In this document: in pieces, positions 35,725 through 45,103 of the stretch
Layout of the letters: each line of letters opens with the position of its first letter
How positions within the stretch are numbered: position 1 is the first letter of the stretch
Assembly: GCF_000970085.1 (NCBI RefSeq)
Contig: NZ_CP009506.1
Location: 1,116,001 to 1,180,000, forward strand
Source: Methanosarcina siciliae T4/M
GTDB lineage: Archaea; Halobacteriota; Methanosarcinia; Methanosarcinales; Methanosarcinaceae
DNA length: 64,000 bases
Direction of reading: 5' to 3'
The notes under the pieces: model-generated
Database searches by the model: none
Seen by the model: only the letters and a program-made list of their open reading frames with translations
What the model was told of the DNA's origin: nothing
Position numbers and translations under genes: made by a program

Positions 35725-36936
35725 TTAACTCCTCACATATACACGGTAATCTTCTGAACCAAATGCTTCCATATAAGAATGACCATAATCCTCAGGGAGT
35801 GGATCGTCGATTGCCAAATATCTATCCGGATAATCGTATAAGTATCCACTACAAACTCGAGAATGGTCCGAAGCTATACTTACATAAGGTCTATTATTGT
35901 TAATTTCAGAAATCGCTTGATCAAACGTAAAGACTGTAACATAGGTTGAATGAGGTTTATTTAGTCCCGTGGATGGTTGATAGTAATTTACCTGGTTATT
36001 ATTATAAACACCCCCGCCAATCTCATAACCTGGACCCATCTTTTGATATATGAAATCTTGGGTATGAGATACATTATAATACTCAGCAATCATTTGGCCA
36101 CATGCTGGAGCACAGTAATGATCATTTTCTTGCCCATATAAAGTAGTATCGAGATAATAACTTGTACTTCTTCCCACTATTGTTGTATCGTCACTAAGTT
36201 TTTTGATATCTTCTTCAGTGACTGGCAAATTAATATTAACTCCCTTATTAGTTGCTGCTTGTTCTATAGATTTAGTAAGTTCATTACTTTTTTGCCACTT
36301 TATTAAATTCTCGTCTATTTCACTCTTAGACATCTGTTCATAGATTGAGCAAACTCCAGGTTTTGTTTCAGCTATGGGTTTATCTGGTATCACATCAAGA
36401 GTATATGCATCTATAAATATCCTATATTCGTCTCCTGTAATCTTGTCTTTTACTACGGTCATTGCCCCTATTTTGGGATAGCTATATACAACCATCTTAG
36501 TTGATTTGATTTCTCCAGTTGGGTAATTGTTTTTGGCAGTTTCTATTGACTTTTCCATAACTTCAATCATGTTAAACGGTATCGGGTTAAATTCGATGAC
36601 TTGGATTGGCTGCCCCAATGTTTTATTGGCACCAACGTCGATTTTACCTATTGTTTTATTATTTTCATATACTGAAAACTGATAGTACAACTTTTTACCA
36701 CTTGGATCGTAAAGCTCCAGTGGTTTGGGATCAATAGATGCCCCTTCCCAGCTTCCGAACTTTTGTGTGTCGGTTGCTATAAACCTTATCATGCGCGTAT
36801 TTGCATGCTTAAAAGCTTCTTCTGCAGTTATGCTATAATTGTTTTCTTCCTGTGCGTTAACTGGTACTAACACCATACCAACCAGCAGTATGGCTAAAAT
36901 TAGCATACATATTCCTGAGTCATTTCTTGTTCTCAT
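35725..36936 (-). CDS. Exported C39-like cysteine peptidase
   Basis: 403 residues from the ATG at 36936, chosen because GAGGTAAAGG lies just upstream; a codon nine positions earlier is an alternative. A signal peptide (ICMLILAILLVGMVLVPVNA) is followed by about 200 residues of PepSY-like or pro-domain character. The C-terminal 150 residues form a papain-like C39_2 domain: the nucleophile in HYCAPACGQMIAEYY, His in ASDHSRVCSGY and Asp/Asn in YLAIDDP. All catalytic positions seem present. It may form an operon with the downstream UPF0228 gene. A fragment of a related peptidase is at 26922-27143. Confidence 0.8.
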   Translation of the reverse strand: MRTRNDSGICMLILAILLVGMVLVPVNAQEENNYSITAEEAFKHANTRMIRFIATDTQKFGSWEGASIDPKPLELYDPSGKKLYYQFSVYENNKTIGKIDVGANKTLGQPIQVIEFNPIPFNMIEVMEKSIETAKNNYPTGEIKSTKMVVYSYPKIGAMTVVKDKITGDEYRIFIDAYTLDVIPDKPIAETKPGVCSIYEQMSKSEIDENLIKWQKSNELTKSIEQAATNKGVNINLPVTEEDIKKLSDDTTIVGRSTSYYLDTTLYGQENDHYCAPACGQMIAEYYNVSHTQDFIYQKMGPGYEIGGGVYNNNQVNYYQPSTGLNKPHSTYVTVFTFDQAISEINNNRPYVSIASDHSRVCSGYLYDYPDRYLAIDDPLPEDYGHSYMEAFGSEDYRVYVRS

Positions 36937-37267
36937 GCCTTTACCTCGTGGATTTTTACCCAAGAGGCAGGATCAGGCAAGCTTTAAATATTCACAAAGC
37001 TAACACTAATCATGCCTCCGGGCAACGCGGAGTTCAAATGTACTTTCCAGAGCAAATTTGAACTCCACTAAACATCTTTTTAATGTTCATTTTTTTCATG
37101 AACTTACTCTTATAATTAATTTGTGGGCAAATCATCCAACTGATAGTATAGGTAAACATAAATCCGAGCTCTTTGAAGATTTGTATGGCTATTAGATTGA
37201 TAGTTAGATGATTTGGCCATAAAAATTAAGTAAACTGTCTTGACAAGTGTTAAAAAGAGGGTTAATA
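36937..37267. other. Divergent intergenic, 330 bp
   Basis: AT-rich spacer between the C39-like peptidase gene and the broken regulator. Two related stretches around TTGGCCATAAAAATT and GGGCAAATCATCCAACTGA resemble the spacer upstream of 27562 (CATCAAACTGACTAT), suggesting that the two peptidase loci share upstream ancestry. Nothing else is recognised. Confidence 0.35.
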
Positions 37268-37660
37268 ATGTCTAGAAAGATATTTTTTGACTATACTGGC
37301 AACTTTGCTTTTTCTATCTGCCATACGGGAGGATATAATCGTTGGTTCCTGCCCACCTCAGGAAGAGCTCGAAAAACTGGATGATGCTATCGACGTGAGT
37401 GGGGCGGATAGGACTCTTACCTTCGAGGAATTTCCCCTGTCGTTCAAGATTGCTTACATAGCGGGATATCTTGTCGCTTTTGTTTCCTTATTTAAATTGG
37501 TTCCCGTAATTCGGGGTCAAATACAAGAAAACAGATACTTCTTAATATTCTGGAAAATTCTGAGATTACAAACAAGGAACTCTCAGAAAAGTTAAACTTG
37601 GACAAAAGTACTACTTACTGGCATATAAAGAGACTAAAAGAAGATAATATAATTTTTTAG
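37268..37660 (+). pseudogene. Frameshifted membrane-anchored winged-helix regulator
   Basis: Three frames must be joined to read one protein. From ATG 37268 comes MSRKIFF. After a T-run (about 37282-37287) the next frame gives LTILATLLFLSAI, a polar loop, and a second hydrophobic segment FKIAYIAGYLVAFVSLFKLV. Near 37540 the frame shifts again and the last part reads ILENSEITNKELSEKLNL, DKSTTYWHIKRLKEDNIIF and a stop at 37658-37660, a winged helix-turn-helix of the ArsR/MarR type. Membrane-tethered regulators of this layout are known in Methanosarcina. The shifts lie at homopolymer-rich spots, so sequencing error should be excluded. Confidence 0.75.
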
Positions 37661-37761
37661 TTTTGTTTTTTCTCAACTTTGTCTTTCGCCGGGTTTCGTG
37701 TGATCTCAGGACAACTTTTTTTAGGATAAGTACTTATTGCAGTTTAATCCTAACAATTTCT

Positions 37762-37803
37762 AACATGTTTCAGTTTATTTCCAACAAATTTCAGTTCATT
37801 GCC
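37762..37803 (+). repeat. 21-bp tandem repeat before dadD
   Basis: AACATGTTTCAGTTTATTTCC is followed at once by AACAAATTTCAGTTCATTGCC; a partial third copy (TAACAATTTC) precedes. The array ends 17 bp before the ATG at 37820, so it lies in the leader or promoter. Confidence 0.65.
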
Positions 37804-37819
37804 TGACGGATATGATCAT

Positions 37820-39118
37820 ATGGCTGACATAATCATAAAAAATGCTTACGTTTTAACGATGGACCCTGATTCTGGAGACCTTAAAAACGGGACCGTTGTT
37901 ATCGAAGACGGAAAGATCACGGAGATCGGGGAGAAAACAAAAGAAAGTGCCGACACCGTGATCGATGCAAAGGGTTCGGTAGTGATGCCAGGGCTTGCAA
38001 ACACACACACACATGCAGCAATGACCCTGTTCCGGGGTTATGCTGACGACCTCCAGCTTGCGGAGTGGCTTGAAAAAAACATCTGGCCTGCCGAATCCCA
38101 GCTGAAGGCCGAAGATGTATATAAGGGCAGCCTGCTCGCATGCCTGGAAATGATCAAATCCGGAACAACATCCTTTGCAGACATGTATTTCTATATGGAC
38201 GAAACGGCAAAGGCTGTAGAGGCATCGGGACTTCGGGCTTCCCTTTCCCACGGCTTAATTGAGCTCTGGAACGAAGAAAAAGGAGAAACTGACCTTAAGG
38301 AAGGAAAACGCTTTGTCCGGGCCTGGCAGGGAGCTGCAGACGGCAGGATAAAAACCATGTATGGCCCCCACGCCCCTAATACCTGCTCGGAGGAATTCCT
38401 TATAAAGGTAAAAGAAGAAGCCCATAAGGACGGAGCAGGCCTCCATATCCACGTTCTGGAGACCGAAGCCGAGCTGAATGCGATGAAAGAAAGGTACGGG
38501 AAATGTTCCGTACACCTGCTTGAAGACATAGGGTTTTTCGGCCCTGATGTGCTTGCCGCCCACTGTGTATGGCTTTCGGACGGGGATATAGAGATTTTAA
38601 GGCAGAGAGGGGTAAACGTGTCCCACAACCCCATAAGTAATATGAAACTGGCATCCGGAATTGCCCCCGTGCATAAGATGCTGGAAAGGGGGGTGAACGT
38701 TACCCTTGGCACTGACGGCTGCGCCTCAAACAATAACCTTGACCTGTTTGAAGAAATGAAGACCGCTGCCCTCCTGCACAAGGTAAGCACAGGCAACCCT
38801 ACCGCTCTTCCGGCCCGCCAGGTCCTTGAGATGGCAACCGTTAACGGGGCAAAAGCCCTCGGCACGGAAACCGGAATGTTGAAGGTGGGAAGGAAGGCGG
38901 ACGTGATTATACTGGACATGAAAAAACCGCATCTTACTCCCTGTTTCGATGTCCCTTCCCACCTGGTCTATTCTGCAAAAGGCTGCGATGTCAGGACAAC
39001 AATCGTGGACGGAAAAGTCCTTATGGACAATTACAGGGTACTTGCACTGGACGAGGAAAAAGTCATAGAAGAAGCCAGGACAGCGGCAGAAGAACTCGTA
39101 GCAAGGGTAAATGCCTGA
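37820..39118 (+). CDS. dadD: 5'-deoxyadenosine / SAH / MTA deaminase
   Basis: 432 residues from the ATG at 37820; a TTG at 37799 is the alternative. Amidohydrolase fold with the metal site ANTHTH (H63, H65), HIHVLETEAE, LAAHCVW and the Asp in GTDGCASNNNLDLFEEM. The family deaminates 5'-deoxyadenosine, S-adenosylhomocysteine and methylthioadenosine. In Methanocaldococcus the enzyme (DadD) feeds S-inosylhomocysteine to a hydrolase of the AhcY family. The adenosylhomocysteinase-type gene lies just downstream on the same strand, supporting that same two-step SAH disposal route here. Confidence 0.88.
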   Translation: MADIIIKNAYVLTMDPDSGDLKNGTVVIEDGKITEIGEKTKESADTVIDAKGSVVMPGLANTHTHAAMTLFRGYADDLQLAEWLEKNIWPAESQLKAEDVYKGSLLACLEMIKSGTTSFADMYFYMDETAKAVEASGLRASLSHGLIELWNEEKGETDLKEGKRFVRAWQGAADGRIKTMYGPHAPNTCSEEFLIKVKEEAHKDGAGLHIHVLETEAELNAMKERYGKCSVHLLEDIGFFGPDVLAAHCVWLSDGDIEILRQRGVNVSHNPISNMKLASGIAPVHKMLERGVNVTLGTDGCASNNNLDLFEEMKTAALLHKVSTGNPTALPARQVLEMATVNGAKALGTETGMLKVGRKADVIILDMKKPHLTPCFDVPSHLVYSAKGCDVRTTIVDGKVLMDNYRVLALDEEKVIEEARTAAEELVARVNA

Positions 39119-39421
39119 AAGCATAAATCCGTGCCATACAACGCATAAGATATTGTTATTAAGATATTGTTATACAGGAATAATAAATACCTGAAAGCCA
39201 AACATAAGCACAGGTTTGATTCAATCTGCCGGCGAGCAGAGTTTCAATTTGAGTAAACTCACTGGATGGGTTTGAGAAATCAAAGTACCAGCTTTGTTCG
39301 TTACTTTATTCAGGCGATTACTGAGAACTAAGTGTATTAATAGTTTAATTTAAGCATTTATCTGAGAATTCAAACGTATCAAGTCTTTTAATTCAAGCAT
39401 TATCTGATTGACGGGATTATC
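39119..39421. other. Intergenic, 300 bp, with short repeats
   Basis: Contains TAAGATATTGTTAT twice in overlap (about 39147-39173) and a related pair, TTAATTTAAGCATTTATCTG and TTAATTCAAGCATTATCTG, in the 70 bp before the ahcY ATG. Confidence 0.45.
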
Positions 39422-40657
39422 ATGACCGAACAAGAACTTATAGAATCCGGAAACATGAAAATGGAATGGGCAAGAAACCACATGCCCGTACTTGCGATCA
39501 TCAGGGAGAAGTTCGAGAAAGAAAAACCCCTGAAAGGACTTAAAGTCGGAATGGCCCTTCATGTAGAAGCAAAGACCGCAGTCCTTGTTGAAACGCTGGC
39601 TGCAGGCGGCGCACAGGTAGCTATTTCGGGATGCAACCCCCTGAGTACGCAGGACGATGTGGCAAGGGCTCTTGATACCCGAAACAATATAAACTGTTTT
39701 GCAAAATACGGATGCTGTACCAGCGAGTATTATGAAGCAATAGATAAGGTCCTTGATATAGAACCTGATATCACAATAGACGATGGGGCAGACCTTATAT
39801 TCAAACTTCATAAGGAAAGAACAGAGCTGCTCCCTAAGATCCTCGGAGGCTGCGAGGAAACAACCACAGGAGTCCACAGGCTTCATGCCATGGAAAAGGA
39901 CGGTGCCCTCAAGATGCCGGTAATTGCGGTAAACGATGCCATGACCAAATACCTCTTTGACAACCGCTACGGGACCGGGCAGTCAGCCTGGGACGGGATT
40001 AACCGGACCACAAATCTCCTTGTGGCAGGCAAAAACGTTGTTGTTGGAGGCTACGGCTGGTGCGGGCGAGGGGTTGCGATGCGGGCTGCGGGCCTGGGCG
40101 CAAATGTGATCGTCACCGAAGTAGACCCGATAAGAGCCCTTGAAGCCAGGATGGACGGGTACAGGGTAATGAGAATGGCAGATGCTGCAAAGCTGGGAGA
40201 GATCTTTGTAACGACCACCGGAAATCGTGATATTCTCACTGCCGAACACTTCAAGGTCATGCCGGACGGGGCAGTCCTTGCAAACTCAGGCCATTTCAAT
40301 GTGGAAATCGATATGGAAGCCCTTGCGTCCCTTGCAAAATCCGCCCGGACTGTCAGGCACAATATCAAAGAGTATGATATAGGCGACAGGCGCATTAATG
40401 TTATAGCCGAAGGCAGGCTCGTAAACCTGGCTGCAGGCGACGGGCACCCTGCCGAAGTCATGGACATGAGTTTTGCAAACCAGGCACTTTGCGTGCGCTA
40501 CATTGCCGAAAATACGCTTCTGAACGGAGTACACGGGGTCCCCAGAGGAATTGATACCTACGTGGCAAAACTGAAGCTTGAATCTATGGGCATAAGCATT
40601 GACGAACTTACTTCCAAGCAGGAATGTTATATGACCGGCTGGGAGTGCGGGACATAA
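39422..40657 (+). CDS. ahcY: Adenosylhomocysteinase-type hydrolase (possibly S-inosylhomocysteine hydrolase)
   Basis: 411 residues, the short archaeal form. NAD-binding loop VVGGYGWCGRG, substrate blocks CNPLSTQDDVARAL, DDGADLIF, CEETTTGVHR and NDAMTKYLFDNRYGTGQS, and C-terminal LLNGVHGVPRGIDTYVAKLKL. It splits the homocysteine thioether left by SAM-dependent methylation. In methanogens with DadD the preferred substrate of this family can be S-inosylhomocysteine; the deaminase gene directly upstream makes that likely. A decayed copy of its last 55 codons lies at 44481-44654. Confidence 0.92.
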   Translation: MTEQELIESGNMKMEWARNHMPVLAIIREKFEKEKPLKGLKVGMALHVEAKTAVLVETLAAGGAQVAISGCNPLSTQDDVARALDTRNNINCFAKYGCCTSEYYEAIDKVLDIEPDITIDDGADLIFKLHKERTELLPKILGGCEETTTGVHRLHAMEKDGALKMPVIAVNDAMTKYLFDNRYGTGQSAWDGINRTTNLLVAGKNVVVGGYGWCGRGVAMRAAGLGANVIVTEVDPIRALEARMDGYRVMRMADAAKLGEIFVTTTGNRDILTAEHFKVMPDGAVLANSGHFNVEIDMEALASLAKSARTVRHNIKEYDIGDRRINVIAEGRLVNLAAGDGHPAEVMDMSFANQALCVRYIAENTLLNGVHGVPRGIDTYVAKLKLESMGISIDELTSKQECYMTGWECGT

Positions 40658-41052
40658 TTTGAAAATAAGCCGCAGAAGATCCTTATTTTATCAACTTTTA
40701 ATTATTGACTTACTGGGCAATGGATGTAAATGCTTCTCGATCTTTATAAATGCGGCATATCCATTGCACTTGAATTTACTAATTTTAAAATAAAAATTAA
40801 TGAGATTTTTCGCTTTTTTTTTGAGTAAGTCCGATTATAGTCCCATCTAACTTTTTAGTGTCTGAAAAAATCAATTATTAATAAGAGCCCATATTACCTA
40901 AGTATAAAGCTCAAGGATTTAAAGAGCCTGAAACTATATGCAATTTCTGTAAAATATTTTTTTGATTTGGTTGAAAGTATCTGCAAACCGGAAAGTCTGG
41001 TAGAAAATCAGACAAAAACCAAGTTTGAAGTCCCGGTAGAAAGGGATATGGG
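40658..41052. other. Intergenic, 395 bp, between ahcY and kinase 1
   Basis: A terminator candidate follows ahcY; the rest is AT-rich. Short stretches such as GCACTTGAATT reappear in the spacer before kinase 2 (44760-44780), in keeping with a duplicated segment. Confidence 0.5.
40662..40689 (+). terminator. Hairpin terminator candidate after ahcY
   Basis: AAAATAAG (40662-40669) and CTTATTTT (40682-40689) form a perfect eight-base-pair stem around a 12-base loop, a few bases past the ahcY stop, followed by T-rich sequence. Confidence 0.45.
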
Positions 41053-44000
41053 ATGGATAAAAATCCAAGAATATCTGGCTTAAGGGTTATCGAGGATATA
41101 GCCTGGGGTACACATTTCTGCCAGTTTTACCAGACGCAGGAAGAGTTAATGGATATACTTTGTCCTTACTTGAAAGCCGGGCTGGAAAATAACGAACTTT
41201 GCATATGGGCTTTACCACAGGTTTTTGAAACAAAAAAAGAAGCAGCAGAACTTCTTAAAAAAACTTTTCCTGAACTTGATATTTATCTAAAAAAAGGACA
41301 ACTAGAACTAATTTCTTACAAATACAGGTCTGCAGAAGAAGACAGGTCTAACCCAAAAAAAGCCGTAAGAAGCTGGATTGAAAAAAGTGATCGGGCTTTG
41401 CAGAAGGGCTACGATGGTTTGAGATTGGTTCAGGATATATCCGGGCTGAAAAACGATTTGGAGAACTTCATTGATTCTGATGAAGAACTGGATGAAGCCG
41501 TTGAAAACCGCCGCATAATAGCTCTGTGTACTTATTCTTCAGGCAAGTTTGATACAGGTGAAATCATACATGCGGCTCGGAATCATCAATTTGTTCTGGT
41601 AAAAAGGGAAGGAAAATGGGAAAAGATTGAAAATTACGGGATTAAAAGGGCAGAAAAAAGGGCTATCCGGGCTTTTAGAGAAGTAAAAACCAAATCAAAG
41701 GAAAAAAATGAGAATTTAGTGAAATTACTTGAGGAAAGGACAGCAAAGCTTGAAAAGGCTTATAAATCATTGGAAAAAAGTAAAAAATGTCTTTCTCAAG
41801 TCCAAAAAATGGTTCATATTGGGAAATGGGAATGGAATATCGTAACCAGGGAGTTATACTGGTCTGATGAAGTTTATCGTATTTTCGGACGTGATCCGAA
41901 AAAGTTCAAAGCAACTTATGATACCCTGTTAAGTTCTGTACACCCTGATGACCGGGAATATCTGGTTAATTCCATTAAGAAAGTTTTCAATGACAAACTA
42001 CAGAATATAGATTATCGAATCATCCTGCCTGATGGAAAAGTACGCACGGTCCATACACAGGCAGAAATCATTTTTGATGAGAAAAACGTCCCTGTTCGAG
42101 TTGAAGGAATAGTTCAGGATGTTACTGAGTGTAAGAGGACAGAAGAGGCATTGCAAGAAAGAGAGGAGCAGTACAGAGCGTTCTTCGAGAACAGCATTGA
42201 CGCCGTTCTTTTCACATCACCCGACGGAACTATTCATGCAGCCAATCCAGCCGCCTGTAAGATCTTTGGGATGGCCGAGGAAGAAATTATCGAAGGTGGA
42301 ATAAATGGCGTATTAGATGTGTCTGACCCGAGAATCAGATCCGGATTAGAAGAAAGGGCCAGAAAAGGCAGGTTTAGAAGAGAACTCAATTTTAGACGGA
42401 AAGATGGTACAATTTTCCCGGGTGAGGTCTCTAATGCGTTCTTCAAAGATAAAAACGGTCTTGTTAAAATAGTGATGATCATCAGGGACATTACCGAACG
42501 TAAGCAGATTGAGGAAGCACTTCGGAAGAGTGAAGAACATTACCGCATGCTCTTTACAAACATGAGTGAGGCTCTCTTTCTTGGAGAACTCATCTGCGAC
42601 AGGAATGGGAAGCCCCAAGACTATCGTTTCCTTGATCTGAATCCTGCTTTTGAACTCCATACAGGTATAAAAAAAGAACAGGTCCTGGGCAAGTTGCATC
42701 TGGAAGTGTTCCATGAAGCAAATCCCATGGTTCTTGAAAAGTACTTAGAAGTCGCTCTCTCAGGCAAACCGGCCCATTTTGAGTTTTTTACTCATTTAAC
42801 CAACAAGTATATCGATATTTGTGTTTTCAGCCCTGAGAGAGGGAAATTTGCAGCGATTTTTAGCGATATTACCGCGCGCAAGCAGATGGAAGAAGCTCTT
42901 AAAAAAGCAAATGAGACTTTAGAAGAAAAAGTTAAAGAACGCACAGCAGAGCTTGAGAAGGCATATAATTCCTTAAAGGAAAGCGAAAAAAGTCTTGCCG
43001 AAGCTCAGAAGATGGCTCATATTGGGAGTTGGAATTGGGACCTTGTAACTAACGAACTTTCCGCATCCGATGAAATGTGTCGGATTTTCGGACTCAACTC
43101 CCAGGAATTCTATATGACTTATGATATATTTTTAAAGTACATGCATCCGGCCGATCGAGGCCGTATAAACATGGCCTATAAGGATATATTAAGTGGAACA
43201 AAAATTGTCGGTAATGATTATAGAATTTACCGGACTGATGGGGAAGAGCGCGTAGTCCACGTCCAGGGTAAAGTTATTTTTAGCGAGGAAAATATTCCCG
43301 TTAGAATGAGAGGAACAGTTCAGGATATCACTGAGCGTAAAAGAACAGAAAAGTCGCTTGAGTTAAGTGAAGAAAGATATCGTATAGTAGCGGAACAGAC
43401 AGGACAGCTGATATACGACTATAATGTTGAGAAAGGTACTGCTGACTGGGCAGGCAACGTAAAAGAGATTACCGGAGACGGACCTGAGGCATATAAAAAT
43501 TTTGATCTAAATTTCTTGCGGGCTCGTATTCATCCTGAAGATCTCAAAATATTCCTTGAAAAGTACGAAAAAATTCAGGCTTGCGGAGGCATTTACAGAA
43601 CAGAATACCGTTTTAGAAAGAAAAATGCAGACTATATTTATATTGAAGATAATGGAGTCTGCCTGAAAGACGATAAAGGTAAGTTAAAAAGAATTATTGG
43701 AACAATTAAGGATATTACTGAGAGAAAAAAGGCAGAAGAGACCATTTCAAGTATAGAGGCTGTACGTAAAAAGGAAATACATCATCGCATTAAAAACAAT
43801 CTTCAGGTAATCTCGTCTTTACTTGGCCTTCAGGTTGAAAAATTCAAAAATAGAGAACACTTTGAGAATCCAGAAGTTTTAGAAGCTTTCAGGGAGAGTC
43901 AGGACAGAGTCATTTCTATTTCCCTTATTCATGAAGAACTGCACGGATGCAAAGGGTCCAATGAATTAAACTTTTCTCCGTATCTTAAGAAGCTTGTTGA

Positions 44001-44445
44001 GAACCTTTTCCAGACTTATTGCCTTGGAGAAGTAGATATCAGCTTGGATATGGACCTTGAAGAGAATATTTTCTTTGATATTGATGTTGCAGTTCCTCTC
44101 GGGTTAATCGTCAACGAAATTGTTTCTAACTCTCTCAAATATGCATTTACAGGTAGAAATAAAGGAATAATCCGGATAAAACTCTGCAGGGAAGAAAATG
44201 GGGAATTTGCACGTAAAGTACCGGAGAACAAAAAAGAAGATCGTAAAAGTGAGGTCCCCAATTTTATAATAACTGTTTCAGATGACGGTATAGGACTGCC
44301 CGAAAATTTTAGTGTAGAAAGTTCCGATACTCTGGGCCTGCAATTAATATCTATCCTAACAGACCAGTTAGATGGCACCCTTGAATTAAAAAGAGACTCG
44401 GGAACCGAATTTGTTGTAAGGTTCTCAGCAACAGAGAAGGAGTGA
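41053..44445 (+). CDS. MEDS-PAS5-HisKA_2 sensor histidine kinase (kinase 1)
   Basis: 1130 residues, no membrane segment, so a cytoplasmic sensor. Residues 1-175 form a MEDS domain (WGTHFCQFYQTQEELMDIL), the sensory module known from methanogens and methylotrophs. A coiled coil (about 215-250) precedes five PAS domains (about 250-357, 370-480, 490-605, 650-765, 775-890), most ending in the DITERK-type linker. The HisKA_2 motif IHHRIKNNLQVISSLL places the phospho-accepting His at 910/911. The HATPase has the N box NEIVSNSLKYAF and DDGIGLP. No cognate regulator is adjacent. It stands between ahcY and a decayed copy of the ahcY 3' end, and is a paralogue of the kinase at 45104. Confidence 0.9.
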   Translation: MDKNPRISGLRVIEDIAWGTHFCQFYQTQEELMDILCPYLKAGLENNELCIWALPQVFETKKEAAELLKKTFPELDIYLKKGQLELISYKYRSAEEDRSNPKKAVRSWIEKSDRALQKGYDGLRLVQDISGLKNDLENFIDSDEELDEAVENRRIIALCTYSSGKFDTGEIIHAARNHQFVLVKREGKWEKIENYGIKRAEKRAIRAFREVKTKSKEKNENLVKLLEERTAKLEKAYKSLEKSKKCLSQVQKMVHIGKWEWNIVTRELYWSDEVYRIFGRDPKKFKATYDTLLSSVHPDDREYLVNSIKKVFNDKLQNIDYRIILPDGKVRTVHTQAEIIFDEKNVPVRVEGIVQDVTECKRTEEALQEREEQYRAFFENSIDAVLFTSPDGTIHAANPAACKIFGMAEEEIIEGGINGVLDVSDPRIRSGLEERARKGRFRRELNFRRKDGTIFPGEVSNAFFKDKNGLVKIVMIIRDITERKQIEEALRKSEEHYRMLFTNMSEALFLGELICDRNGKPQDYRFLDLNPAFELHTGIKKEQVLGKLHLEVFHEANPMVLEKYLEVALSGKPAHFEFFTHLTNKYIDICVFSPERGKFAAIFSDITARKQMEEALKKANETLEEKVKERTAELEKAYNSLKESEKSLAEAQKMAHIGSWNWDLVTNELSASDEMCRIFGLNSQEFYMTYDIFLKYMHPADRGRINMAYKDILSGTKIVGNDYRIYRTDGEERVVHVQGKVIFSEENIPVRMRGTVQDITERKRTEKSLELSEERYRIVAEQTGQLIYDYNVEKGTADWAGNVKEITGDGPEAYKNFDLNFLRARIHPEDLKIFLEKYEKIQACGGIYRTEYRFRKKNADYIYIEDNGVCLKDDKGKLKRIIGTIKDITERKKAEETISSIEAVRKKEIHHRIKNNLQVISSLLGLQVEKFKNREHFENPEVLEAFRESQDRVISISLIHEELHGCKGSNELNFSPYLKKLVENLFQTYCLGEVDISLDMDLEENIFFDIDVAVPLGLIVNEIVSNSLKYAFTGRNKGIIRIKLCREENGEFARKVPENKKEDRKSEVPNFIITVSDDGIGLPENFSVESSDTLGLQLISILTDQLDGTLELKRDSGTEFVVRFSATEKE

Positions 44446-45103
44446 GGATATTAGATAATTCATTCCTCATCATCTTTCAGGCCTTCTGTGTGCGCCACAC
44501 TGCCGAGAATAAGTTTTTGAACTGAGCCGGTCAATGGTCCGAGGGGCCTTGACGCCTATGTGGCAAAGCTGAAACTTGAATTCCTGGGGCATAAGAATTT
44601 ACGAACTCGCTTCCGATAGGAATGCCGCATGAATGGCTGGAGTAAGGCACATAATCGGAAAAGAAGCAGCAGAGAACAATTCTACCCTTTTTTAAATTTT
44701 TTAAAGTCTTTAATCCGGTAAATATAACGCCATTTCCACAAATTGAAATAGAAAATATTTACTGCACTTGAATTATAAAGTAAGATAAGAAAAATAACTA
44801 ATTACTAATACTTATAATTGCATTTTATAGACCACAATACCTGTTGAGGGAATAGCTACTAAGAGAGTACCTGGAATCTTATTTTTTTAATAATTATCCA
44901 AATCGAAGATGGAGTTATCATTATTCCTCCTGAAACATATTTAATTATTTCAATATTTAAATAGAAAATTAACGTGAAATCAAACAATTTACGTGAATCA
45001 ATAAACAGAAGAACCTTACATTCATTTCAAATCCAGACACAAATTATTGCAGAATGCAGTCAATAAACAGGGGCACTATTGAAATAAGCCAGAAGGGGTA
45101 GGA
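44446..45103. other. Intergenic, 660 bp, between kinases 1 and 2
   Basis: Starts with the decayed ahcY 3' end (44481-44654), then AT-rich spacer of a kind like that after the real ahcY. No other feature is recognised. Confidence 0.6.
44481..44654 (+). pseudogene. Decayed 3' end of ahcY
   Basis: About 174 bp aligns with the last 57 codons of ahcY (about 40485-40657). For example TGCGCCACACTGCCGAGAATA matches TGCGCTACATTGCCGAAAATA less one base at each end, then CCTATGTGGCAAAGCTGAA matches CCTACGTGGCAAAACTGAA, and the end AGTAAGGCACATAA matches AGTGCGGGACATAA. Frameshifts and a stop (TTTTTGAACTGA) break the frame. Same orientation as ahcY, directly after kinase 1. Confidence 0.85.

Noticed and set aside
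37287..37595. Separate 102-residue membrane protein
   Set aside because: It is only the middle part of a frameshifted winged-helix regulator; its C-terminal residues are read in the wrong frame.
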